From: Clostridia bacterium
GTDB lineage: Bacteria; Bacillota; Clostridia; Christensenellales; UBA1242
Length of the DNA stretch: 60,814 nt
Direction of reading: 5' to 3'
Assembly (NCBI GenBank): GCA_017507215.1
Contig: JAFWBI010000001.1
Span: forward strand, 1 to 60,814
The position numbers and the translations under genes are program-made. Under the pieces are notes generated by a model that was not told where the DNA came from, searched no databases, and saw only the letters and a list, made by a program, of their open reading frames with translations. This document shows positions 16,362 through 23,920 of this stretch, piece by piece; the stretch's first letter is position 1; each line of letters begins with the position of its first letter.

Positions 16362-16386
16362 AAAAGAAGCCTAATTGGCTTCTTTT
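16362..16386 (-). terminator. Intrinsic terminator of the alpha-oxoamine synthase gene
   Basis: AAAAGAAGCC (16362-16371) pairs with GGCTTCTTTT (16377-16386). On the minus strand a run of T follows. Confidence 0.8.
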
Positions 16387-17575
16387 ATTCTTCTTCAATT
16401 AAATCAAACTCAGCAAACACTTTTGCAATGATGTCGGCAGCTTCTTCAAGTTCTTCGTTTGTGTGTGTGGTTGTGTATGTTGTTCGAACCAAGCATTGTC
16501 CTGGTGGTGTTGCTGGTGGAAGCACAGGGTTTGCATAAACCCCTTCTTCAAACAAACGTTTGCAAACTGTGAGTGTAACAGTTTGGTCGTATGTGAAAAG
16601 CGCAATAATTGGAGCCTTGCTGTCTGCAAACTTGATTTTTCTCTCTCTTAAAAGTTTTCTCATATGTTCAGCAACTTCAGTGAGTCTTGTCACTCTTTCA
16701 GGTTCTGCTTTAATGATTCTGAGCGCTTCAAGCGTTGCAGCAAGACAACCCGGAGTGATTGATGCACTGAAAATGAATGGCCTTGAATTGTGTCTGATGA
16801 AATCTGCAACTTCTTTAGAACATGCACAATATCCACCAAGGCTAGCAAGTGATTTTGAGAATGTTCCACAAATCAAATCAACTTCATCTGTGAGCCCAAA
16901 ATATTCAGCAGTTCCTGCACCAGTTTCTCCAAGAACACCAAGTGAGTGTGCATCGTCAACCAAAAGCCTTGCGCCATATTTTTTCTTTATTTCAACAAGA
17001 CGTGGAAGGTCACAAATGTCACCCGTCATTGAGAAAATGCCGTCTGTGATAATCAAGATGCCAGCATCTTCTGGAACTTCTTGAAGTTTTCTTTCAAGTT
17101 CATCATAGTCTAAGTGATTGAATCTAACCATTTTTGCATATGAAAGCTTGCAGCCATCATAAATGCTTGCGTGGTTTTCTTTGTCACAAAAGATATAGTC
17201 TTTTCTTCCAGCAATAGCAGAAATAACAGCAAGGTTTGTTTGGAAACCTGTGCTGACAGTCACACAGTCTTCCTTTCCAATAAACTCAGCAAGTTCTTTT
17301 TCAAGTTCAATATGAAGTGCTGTTGTTCCATTCAAAAATCTTGAACCTGAACAACCAGTTCCAAACTCTTCTGTTGCTTTAACTGCAGCTGCGATAACTC
17401 TTGGGTCACTTGTTAAACCTTGATAGTTGTTTGAACCAATCATGATTTTTCTTTCGCCTTCCATATTAACAACTGTGTCTTGTTTTGACTCAAGCACATG
17501 AAAATATGGATAAATGCCTGCGGCTTTAACTTCTTCTAAAAGTGTATAATCTTTGCATTTTTGAAACAAATCCAT
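16385..17575 (-). CDS. Alpha-oxoamine synthase family PLP enzyme (serine palmitoyltransferase / KBL-like)
   Basis: This 396-residue PLP enzyme of fold type I condenses an amino acid with an acyl-CoA or acyl-ACP, releasing CO2. Landmarks: H135 (DKENHASI) stacks on PLP, D207 and H210 (VDDAHSLG) bind it, and K241 (GTFSKSLASLGGY) forms the Schiff base. GTGCSGSRFLNGT at residues 72-84 is typical of the family, which includes serine palmitoyltransferase, 2-amino-3-ketobutyrate ligase and BioF. The substrate cannot be settled from sequence. No biotin or threonine-degradation gene is nearby, whereas a PlsC-like gene is divergent from it, so a lipid role is inferred. AGGAG supports ATG 17575. Confidence 0.88.
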   Translation of the reverse strand: MDLFQKCKDYTLLEEVKAAGIYPYFHVLESKQDTVVNMEGERKIMIGSNNYQGLTSDPRVIAAAVKATEEFGTGCSGSRFLNGTTALHIELEKELAEFIGKEDCVTVSTGFQTNLAVISAIAGRKDYIFCDKENHASIYDGCKLSYAKMVRFNHLDYDELERKLQEVPEDAGILIITDGIFSMTGDICDLPRLVEIKKKYGARLLVDDAHSLGVLGETGAGTAEYFGLTDEVDLICGTFSKSLASLGGYCACSKEVADFIRHNSRPFIFSASITPGCLAATLEALRIIKAEPERVTRLTEVAEHMRKLLRERKIKFADSKAPIIALFTYDQTVTLTVCKRLFEEGVYANPVLPPATPPGQCLVRTTYTTTHTNEELEEAADIIAKVFAEFDLIEEE

Positions 17576-17602
17576 TAAAATTTCTCCTATAAAAACATTG
17601 TA

Positions 17603-17632
17603 ATTATACAATAAATAATTTGATGTTGTAAA
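17603..17632 (-). promoter_or_regulatory. Promoter of the alpha-oxoamine synthase gene
   Basis: Minus strand: TTTACA (17627-17632), 18-nt spacer, TATAAT (17603-17608). Confidence 0.65.
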
Positions 17633-17641
17633 ATAATTTGT

Positions 17642-17669
17642 TTGATATTAATTTAATTTTGTATATAAT
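17642..17669 (+). promoter_or_regulatory. Promoter giving a probable leaderless mRNA for the PlsC-like gene
   Basis: TTGATA (17642-17647), 16-nt spacer, TATAAT (17664-17669), six bases, then ATG 17676. No ribosome site fits between. Confidence 0.7.
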
Positions 17670-17675
17670 AAGATT

Positions 17676-18818
17676 ATGAGAAAATCAAAGTATATAAAAA
17701 TGTTTTGGAATGAAAAATTCTTTGAAATGCCTGATGGTGCAATTAAGTCTAAAATGACAGCACTAAAGTTTGGTTTTATCAAAAATAAAATCAACCTTGT
17801 TCAGCCTTTCCTTTTTGTTTGCAACAAAACAACACCTTGCGACAAAACACTTGTAAGCAATATCTTCAAAGGCAACTTTGTGTTTTTGAAAGACGAAGTA
17901 ATTCAAGACATTTATGACGGGAAATTTTCTAAAGAAGATTATGCTGAACTTATTGATTCTTTCAATCTTCTTCGAGATGGTTTGATTTCAGTGGTTATCT
18001 TCCCTGAAAAGCGCTTAACCATTTTTGGAAAAACTGGACACATTCCACATGAAATTTCAAACCTTATATTTGACTCAAATTTCAATGTGAAATTCATAAG
18101 CTTGGTTGGAACATATTTTGCGATGCCAATTTGGGCAAAAGATTTCAGACACTGCGAAACAAGATTTCACCAACAATTTTCATTTAAACACTCAACACTT
18201 GAAGGGCTCAACCCAGACCAGCTTAACGAAGCAGTGAATGCTTACATGCCATCATCTGCAACAACCTATTCAAACAAATATAACCCTTACATTCGTTCAA
18301 ACACAAAGGCTCAAAATTTGGAAACTCTTATTTATTGTTGCCCTAACTGCAAAAGCTTTTTCTCAGTTTATTCAGAATTCAACTGTCTTAAATGCAAGGA
18401 ATGTGGAACAGCTGTTGAAATGTCTTCAAATGGAACAATTTTGCTCTCAAAAAACATTGCTGATTTAGATAGTTTTTCCGATTTTCAGTTTGACGCATTA
18501 AACGATATTTTCTTTGACGATAAAAAGCCTATGATTGAATATTCAAATGTTCGAACTATTTTAAATTCAGATAGCGACGACATTGTTTTTATGGGCAAAA
18601 CATCAATTTCTATCTTTTGCAACAGACTTGTGGTTAAATACCCTGCAAAAGACGAAATTTACAAATTGTTGAACGTAACTTCAATCGAGTTTGATAAAAA
18701 TAACACCGTTTATATCTATTTGAAAAACAAATATAAACTCACGCTTTATGGAACAAACAAAGAAAATTTTTATATCATGTTTGACCTTCACAGAATAATT
18801 CATAAAAAGAAAGACTAG
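17676..18818 (+). CDS. PlsC-like acyltransferase-fold protein with zinc ribbon and C-terminal domain
   Basis: A 380-residue protein. Residues about 40-195 resemble 1-acylglycerol-3-phosphate acyltransferases: NKTTPCD at 50-56 sits where NHxSxxD is expected, and VVIFPEKRLT at 106-115 stands for the FPEGTRS block. The catalytic His of the Hx4D motif is replaced by K51, so ordinary acyltransfer may be lost or altered. Residues 222-243 form a zinc ribbon (C222-x2-C225, C240-x2-C243, with C221 and C237 extra). The last 110 residues look beta-rich, perhaps a PH-like fold. It is divergent from the alpha-oxoamine synthase, and the ATG appears leaderless. Confidence 0.72.
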   Translation: MRKSKYIKMFWNEKFFEMPDGAIKSKMTALKFGFIKNKINLVQPFLFVCNKTTPCDKTLVSNIFKGNFVFLKDEVIQDIYDGKFSKEDYAELIDSFNLLRDGLISVVIFPEKRLTIFGKTGHIPHEISNLIFDSNFNVKFISLVGTYFAMPIWAKDFRHCETRFHQQFSFKHSTLEGLNPDQLNEAVNAYMPSSATTYSNKYNPYIRSNTKAQNLETLIYCCPNCKSFFSVYSEFNCLKCKECGTAVEMSSNGTILLSKNIADLDSFSDFQFDALNDIFFDDKKPMIEYSNVRTILNSDSDDIVFMGKTSISIFCNRLVVKYPAKDEIYKLLNVTSIEFDKNNTVYIYLKNKYKLTLYGTNKENFYIMFDLHRIIHKKKD

Positions 18819-18837
18819 CAGTTAGCTAGTCTTTTTT
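18810..18837. terminator. Bidirectional intrinsic terminator
   Basis: GACTAGC (18813-18819), loop AGTTA, GCTAGTC (18825-18831), flanked by A and T tracts. Confidence 0.85.
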
Positions 18838-19539
18838 CTATACAATTACTTCAGCAGCAACAGCTGTATTTGAAACAATTTTGCCACTTTCCTGGGCTTC
18901 ATATTCTTTTAAATCAGAATAGCCTTCATGAGCAAGCAACACGCTTGAAAGTGAAATTTCATATGCAATTCGACTATCAACTGTTCCGTCTGGCAGATGT
19001 TTTTGATATTTTCTGCTTTGAATTCTACCTTGAAGCTCTAGTTTTTCACCAACCCCAAGGTCACGAACAAATCTCGCATTTCTTCCCCAAGCAATACATG
19101 GCAAATAATCACTCTTGTTATATGCACGGTTTACAGCAAGAAGAACATCACAAATTTCCCTTCCAAACGGAGTTGTTCTATAAATCGGCTCTTTGCAAAT
19201 ATAACCAACTAAATAAATTTGATTGATTTCGCTAATTTCTGAAGGGTCAATAAGTTCTTTAACGAAGATTGTGAGCATTAGTTTGCTTTTGTTATCTTCG
19301 AGCTTATTATAACTTCTAAACTGTCCAGAGATTCCAATTTCGTCACCGAGTTTGAAATCTGTAATCAATCTTTCAGAAATTGTCACTGGAAGAATGTCAA
19401 CTTCTTCTGAAAGTCTTTGAACTTCCACAAACATTTCAAAAAATCCTTCTCCCATAACAGTATGCGAATATGTTGGGAGTTCTTTAATTTTACCTTTTAA
19501 TAACACGTGGTTATTATTTTCATACAACAAGTTATTCAT
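18838..19539 (-). CDS. Single-stranded DNA-binding protein with two tandem OB folds
   Basis: A 233-residue protein with two successive SSB-type OB-fold regions, about residues 10-95 and 103-205. The second has the clearer SSB signature (IYLVGYICKEPIYRTTPFGR, then DYLPCIAWGRNARFV, then LELQGRIQSRKY). It lacks the usual acidic DDDIPF-type tail of housekeeping SSB, and this form is found as a second SSB in Clostridia. It follows the pdaB-like gene by 17 nt and is probably in its transcript. It may act in sporulation-stage or repair DNA metabolism, which is inference. Confidence 0.78.
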   Translation of the reverse strand: MNNLLYENNNHVLLKGKIKELPTYSHTVMGEGFFEMFVEVQRLSEEVDILPVTISERLITDFKLGDEIGISGQFRSYNKLEDNKSKLMLTIFVKELIDPSEISEINQIYLVGYICKEPIYRTTPFGREICDVLLAVNRAYNKSDYLPCIAWGRNARFVRDLGVGEKLELQGRIQSRKYQKHLPDGTVDSRIAYEISLSSVLLAHEGYSDLKEYEAQESGKIVSNTAVAAEVIV

Positions 19540-19556
19540 TTTCTATTTCCTTATAG

Positions 19557-20321
19557 TTAATTTAATTTTTGTAATCCATTATTGTCGATATGGTAGTTTT
19601 CTTCATAAACAAGTTCTGATAACTTCACAATCTTATAACCTTGTGTTTTTAAATAATCAATGATTAATGGCAAAGCTTCTAAGATATGCTCAGAGTTATT
19701 GTGACACAAAATGATAGAACCATTTTTTACGCTCGATTTTATGCGTGATAAAATTTCACTTGCAGAAAGCCCCTTCCAGTCTAAACTGTCCACGTCCCAT
19801 TGTATGGTTTTTAAACCTAAAGTTCCTGCCACCTGAACAAGTGTGTCGTTATAATCTCCAAATGGTGGTCTAAAATATTTCACAGTCTTCCCTGTTATAT
19901 TTTTGATTAAGTCCATTGAAGTTTTGAGTTCGGAATTTATCTGAGATTCAGAAAGTGTACTCATCTTTGGGTGCGTGTTTGAATGAGTTCCGATATCAAA
20001 CCCTGCATCATCAATAAATTTCACTTTGTCTGGATTTTGCTCAACCCAAAATCCCACAAGAAAAAAAGTCCCCAGCACACCGGCGTCTTTGAGCGTTGTT
20101 ACTATTTTTTCTGTTTTATCTGAACCCCACGCAGCATCAAACGTGAGCGCTACTTTCTTTTCATCTGTATCAACACTATAAATTGGAACCAGCCTTTTCG
20201 CCATTCCAAAATATATGCTACCTGTATTTGTTATCACAACAAGCGAAGCCAACAAAATTGCCATCAATCCACAAAAAGTTGCACCTATGACTGATTTCAT
20301 TTTTGCACACATTATCTTCAT
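19557..20321 (-). CDS. pdaB: Sporulation polysaccharide deacetylase, PdaB family
   Basis: A 254-residue protein with an N-terminal signal-anchor helix (residues about 10-35) and an extracytoplasmic NodB domain. Motif 1 is TFDAAWG (60-66), the PdaB form in which the second Asp is Ala. Zinc ligands H113 and H117 lie in THSNTHP, motif 3 is RPPFG (151-155), and H207 is in LCHNN. PdaB proteins maintain spores after cortex formation in Bacillus. AGGAG supports ATG 20321. The 180-nt gap upstream shows no clear sigma-A promoter, so a sporulation sigma factor may drive it. Confidence 0.88.
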   Translation of the reverse strand: MKIMCAKMKSVIGATFCGLMAILLASLVVITNTGSIYFGMAKRLVPIYSVDTDEKKVALTFDAAWGSDKTEKIVTTLKDAGVLGTFFLVGFWVEQNPDKVKFIDDAGFDIGTHSNTHPKMSTLSESQINSELKTSMDLIKNITGKTVKYFRPPFGDYNDTLVQVAGTLGLKTIQWDVDSLDWKGLSASEILSRIKSSVKNGSIILCHNNSEHILEALPLIIDYLKTQGYKIVKLSELVYEENYHIDNNGLQKLN

Positions 20322-20476
20322 ACAAATTACTCCTATATTTTAATAAATCTATACCCATACAACCAAAAAATATAAGTGTATATTTTGTTGTATTTCGTAG
20401 TATATTGTCGATTTTTGTCACGTCAAACTTTTTATTTTGCTAATAAATAATATTATTAAAATATACGGATTATGAC

Positions 20477-20508
20477 AAAATAGAAAGCAAGAAAATGCTT
20501 TCTATTTT
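20477..20508 (-). terminator. Intrinsic terminator of the spoIIA operon
   Basis: TAGAAAGCA (20481-20489) pairs with TGCTTTCTA (20496-20504). T residues follow on the minus strand. The hairpin overlaps the sigF stop codon. Confidence 0.8.
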
Positions 20509-21245
20509 TCTATTAGTTTCTTTTTTAATTGTTCTATTATTTTTGATTCCATTCTTGACACTTGCACCTGTGAAACATTCAAAAGTTCAGCAACTTCACC
20601 CTGAGTTTTTCCCCTATAAAACCTTAAAAGTATCACCTTTTTTTCTTTTTCTGGAAGGTTCATGATTTCATTTCTTAAAATGAACTTATCAAGCATATCA
20701 TCGCTTTTATCTTCACACATAAATTTGTCGAGCACATTTTGACTGTTTGGGTCGTCTTCGTCAATTTTGGCATTGAGAGAAATCGTTTGCTGCGCAGAGT
20801 CAAGTGCAATAATCACATCTTCTTTTTCAACTGAAAATTTTTCTGCAAGTTCTTCAATTGATGGTGCATCTTGCATTTCATTCTTCTTCTTTTCAATATA
20901 TGCCTTAATTTTTATTGAAAGAGTTTTTATTGACCTTGAAACTTTAACAGCCCCATCATCTCGCAAAAATCGTTTAATCTCGCCTGCAATCATAGGAACT
21001 GCATATGTCGAAAATTTAACATCAAAACTCGGGTCAAAATTTTTGATTGCTTTCAAAAATCCGACACAGCCAATTTGATATAAATCATCATAATCAACAC
21101 CCTTGTTTAAATAGGTTCTAACAATAGACTTGATTAGTGGAAAGTTTCCACTAACAAGCAGTTCAGTTGCTTCGCTGTCGCCATTTTTTGAACGAATAAT
21201 AAGTTCATTTGTTTGGGCTGAATCAATAGGTTTATAGTTTTCCAT
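20502..21245 (-). CDS. sigF: RNA polymerase sporulation sigma factor SigF
   Basis: A 247-residue sigma-70-family factor of the SigF/SigG group, the first forespore-specific sigma factor. Region 2 (YDDLYQIGCVGFLKAIKNFD and the following STYAVPMIAGEIKRFLRDDG) and the region 4 helix-turn-helix (TQGEVAELLNVSQVQVSRME) are intact. Its ATG overlaps the spoIIAB stop by TAATG at 21243-21247, so translation is coupled. Third gene of spoIIAA-spoIIAB-sigF. The protein is held inactive by SpoIIAB until SpoIIAA is dephosphorylated. Confidence 0.95.
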   Translation of the reverse strand: MENYKPIDSAQTNELIIRSKNGDSEATELLVSGNFPLIKSIVRTYLNKGVDYDDLYQIGCVGFLKAIKNFDPSFDVKFSTYAVPMIAGEIKRFLRDDGAVKVSRSIKTLSIKIKAYIEKKKNEMQDAPSIEELAEKFSVEKEDVIIALDSAQQTISLNAKIDEDDPNSQNVLDKFMCEDKSDDMLDKFILRNEIMNLPEKEKKVILLRFYRGKTQGEVAELLNVSQVQVSRMESKIIEQLKKKLIEK

Positions 21246-21670
21246 TAACCCTTTATCACCTTTTTCATATGAACCATGAGTCCAGAAGGTTTATTTTGTT
21301 TCACTTCTAAAAAATTCATAAATGAATCCATCAAAGTAAATCCCATTCCCGAATGCTCTTCTTCGGTTTTTGTGGTGAAAAATGGTTGAATTGCCATGTC
21401 TATATCTGAAATGCCAATTCCTAAATCTGTGATTTTTATATCAACGGTATTACTCTCAATACCCACTTCAAGAACAATTGTTCCTCCTTTGTTTTCATAG
21501 CCGTGCACGATTGAATTTGTCACAGCTTCGCTAACTGCTGTTTTGATATCATTCACTTCCGAAAGTGTTGGCTTTAGACTTGTGCAAAACATAGCAACTG
21601 TGTTTCTTGCAAAACTTTCATTCACTTTCTTTGCTTCAAATTCAAGCTTAAAGTAATTATCAAATGCCAT
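21245..21670 (-). CDS. spoIIAB: Anti-sigma-F factor and serine kinase SpoIIAB
   Basis: A 141-residue GHKL-type kinase. The N-box E48-x3-N52 (SEAVTNSIVHGY), G1 box DLGIG (82-86) and G2 region HSGMGF (106-111) bind ATP. It sequesters SigF and phosphorylates SpoIIAA. ATG 21670 with AAAGGAG before it is chosen over the longer frame from 21688, which would overlap spoIIAA. Confidence 0.95.
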   Translation of the reverse strand: MAFDNYFKLEFEAKKVNESFARNTVAMFCTSLKPTLSEVNDIKTAVSEAVTNSIVHGYENKGGTIVLEVGIESNTVDIKITDLGIGISDIDMAIQPFFTTKTEEEHSGMGFTLMDSFMNFLEVKQNKPSGLMVHMKKVIKG

Positions 21671-21681
21671 AAATTCTCCTT

Positions 21682-21996
21682 TTAACATACTTTTGGAATA
21701 ATTTGATATATTCCTGTCATTTCAAAAATTCTATTTACATAAGAAGTTGGATTTTTTATATAAATATTGATTGATTGTCTTGAAAACTTGTTGTAACGCC
21801 CAAGAAGCATGCCAATTCCTGTGCTGTCCATAAATGATACCTTTGAAAAGTCGAGCACCAACTTTGACTTTGAAGCAGTCTTTCCATTCAAAAGGTCATC
21901 AAGAGAAATTCGCACATATTCTGCAGAACATTCGTCAAGCTCGCCAGAAAGTTCAGCATAGATACAATCATCTGCACTTTCATATTTAATCTCCAT
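21682..21996 (-). CDS. spoIIAA: Anti-anti-sigma-F factor SpoIIAA
   Basis: A 104-residue STAS-domain protein. S58 in FMDSTGIG (residues 55-62) is the expected phosphorylation site of SpoIIAB. The dephosphorylated form releases SigF. GAGGAGG precedes ATG 21996. First gene of the spoIIA operon; in Bacillus this operon uses sigma-H, but I could not fix a convincing sigma-H promoter upstream here. Confidence 0.94.
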   Translation of the reverse strand: MEIKYESADDCIYAELSGELDECSAEYVRISLDDLLNGKTASKSKLVLDFSKVSFMDSTGIGMLLGRYNKFSRQSINIYIKNPTSYVNRIFEMTGIYQIIPKVC

Positions 21997-22117
21997 ACGT
22001 TATCCTCCTCACATAAAAATAATATCACCTAAAAAATTTCTTTCTCGTGTAAAATTTGTAGGCAATTTGCAACTTTAACATTTATTTTGTCTATTTGATG
22101 CGAAAATTTTGAAAAAG

Positions 22118-22147
22118 AAAAAGACGGCCAATTTTTGCCGTCTTTTT
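22118..22147 (-). terminator. Intrinsic terminator of the HtrA-like gene
   Basis: AAAAAGACGGC (22118-22128), loop, GCCGTCTTTTT (22137-22147). Confidence 0.87.
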
Positions 22148-22151
22148 AACT

Positions 22152-23912
22152 TTAAATTATTTCAACAAACATATCATCTGTAACATCAATTATCACTTGT
22201 TTGGTTGTTGAACCACTTTGCAAAACATGCAAAACAATTTTTGTTGTTTCACCTTTTTTTGCAATAAGAAGCACGTCATTTAAGTCATAATCATTATCAA
22301 GTTTATATTTTACAGATTCATCATTGAATGACACCGATGAAATAACATTTCCAATTTCAAGCCCAGAGCCCGCCATTGAAAGATTTCTTGTTTTCACCAA
22401 AACATTGTTTTTAACCACAAATGAGCCGCCAGCAACATTTGAATCAAAAATAGTTTTGCTTTCACCGTTCTCAACGGTGATTCCAAGACTTTCAGACGTT
22501 GCTCTTATTGCTTCAACTCTCGTTGTTTCTCCATCACACTCAGCAATAATTTTATCTGCCAGCCTTGCTGCAATATTCACAGGAATTGCAAATCCAACGT
22601 TGTCATATTCTTCGCTAACAATTTTTCCATTAACAATTCCAACAAGTTTTCCAGATACATCATAAAGCCCACCACCAGAGTTTCCGGCATTGATTGCAGC
22701 AGAAACACGAATGAGTCGCATGTTTACATATGAGCCTGCGTCAAGTTGGTGTCCAAATTTGCAATATTCAGAAACATTACTCACAACACCATCTGTTGAT
22801 GTTAAGCAAAGTGCATCAACATATCTGTTTTTCAAATCTTCAACATAAACTTTTGCACCACTGCCATCTTTTATGTTTGAAGTGTCAGCAAGAAGTGGGT
22901 TTCCAACAGCAATAATTGTTTCGCCAACATCTAAATCTTTGCTATCGCCAAGGTCAACAGGTTTATAGTTTTCACCAAAAAGTCTTTCATTGTTTTGTGA
23001 TTTGTTTCTTTCAACTTTTAAAACTGCAATATCATTTTCAGCAGAGCCTCCAACGAACGAAGCTGTAAGCTTATATTCTTCTGATTGATAACCATAAAGA
23101 TATATGCTGTAATCATCTAAAAAGTGGGTTTCGATTGGTGCTTCAACAACATCTGATTTTTCAATATATGAAATATCAACTGTGGTTGCAAATATGCCAC
23201 TGCCAATAGTTTTTGTTTTCACATCTAAGTCACTATATGTTGCTGTAAACATTTCATTTTCAGTAACATAAACTCTATATTTTGATTCATCACTCACAAA
23301 GTTTGAAGCATAAACAACGTGATAGTTTGTGATGATGTAAGCTACATCATCTTCAGTTGCAGCAGTTCCTGCGTCATCAATTTTGTAAATCACACCAGAG
23401 CCTGCAGAAACACCAATGGAAGCATATCTATTGTAATATTCAGCACTAGTGTCAATTTGATAAGAGTCAACGCCATCAATCTTTGTCTCAGACACATAAA
23501 TTATTGGCTCATCTAAACAGAATGAATAGCAAATGTCGACTGTTGAACGAAGTGCAGATTGTGTTGCACTTTTAACAGCTGTGGCGGTTTCGTCTGAGCT
23601 TAAAATTTCATCTGGATAGAAATTTAAAATGAAATCAGTGAATGTGTATTCACTTGAAGTTTTTCCTATTTCTTCAAGATAAGCTTCATAAATCATTTCA
23701 AGAGTGATGTTTGAGCCATCTTTTCCATGCAAACTTTGAAGATATTCAAACTCACTTCCTGAAAACTCACCATTTTCAACAGCCATTTCATAAGCACTCA
23801 TGCCATCTCTGCCGTCTTTTGCCTTTCCACCATTAATGCCGGTGTAAATCGTAAACATCGCCATAATAACAATCATGACAACGGCAAACATATTAAATTT
23901 TTTATTTTCCAT
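22152..23912 (-). CDS. HtrA-like S1C serine protease with an N-terminal GxDG module
   Basis: A 586-residue membrane-anchored extracellular protease. A signal-anchor helix lies at residues 8-26. Residues about 31-67 hold a short module with GRDGMSAYEMAVENG and LHGKDGS, recalling the collagen-like GxDGxSAYExAxxxG units of Gram-positive surface and phage proteins. The trypsin-like domain has H198 (TNYHVV), D294 (ENDIAV) and S412 (NAGNSGGGLYD), all intact. Long insertions make it larger than DegP-type proteases. Residues about 490-580 could be a divergent PDZ domain. It follows fhs by 8 nt with AGGAG before its ATG, so it ends the nrnA-fhs transcript. Confidence 0.87.
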   Translation of the reverse strand: MENKKFNMFAVVMIVIMAMFTIYTGINGGKAKDGRDGMSAYEMAVENGEFSGSEFEYLQSLHGKDGSNITLEMIYEAYLEEIGKTSSEYTFTDFILNFYPDEILSSDETATAVKSATQSALRSTVDICYSFCLDEPIIYVSETKIDGVDSYQIDTSAEYYNRYASIGVSAGSGVIYKIDDAGTAATEDDVAYIITNYHVVYASNFVSDESKYRVYVTENEMFTATYSDLDVKTKTIGSGIFATTVDISYIEKSDVVEAPIETHFLDDYSIYLYGYQSEEYKLTASFVGGSAENDIAVLKVERNKSQNNERLFGENYKPVDLGDSKDLDVGETIIAVGNPLLADTSNIKDGSGAKVYVEDLKNRYVDALCLTSTDGVVSNVSEYCKFGHQLDAGSYVNMRLIRVSAAINAGNSGGGLYDVSGKLVGIVNGKIVSEEYDNVGFAIPVNIAARLADKIIAECDGETTRVEAIRATSESLGITVENGESKTIFDSNVAGGSFVVKNNVLVKTRNLSMAGSGLEIGNVISSVSFNDESVKYKLDNDYDLNDVLLIAKKGETTKIVLHVLQSGSTTKQVIIDVTDDMFVEII

Positions 23913-23920
23913 ATTTTCTC

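Noticed and set aside
20322..20476. Promoter for the pdaB-like gene
   Set aside because: Several A/T-rich hexamers occur, but no sigma-A or sporulation-sigma pair had correct spacing and quality.
21997..22117. Sigma-H promoter of the spoIIA operon
   Set aside because: Expected from Bacillus, but no match to the RNAGGAWWW / RNNGAAT boxes was good enough to place it.
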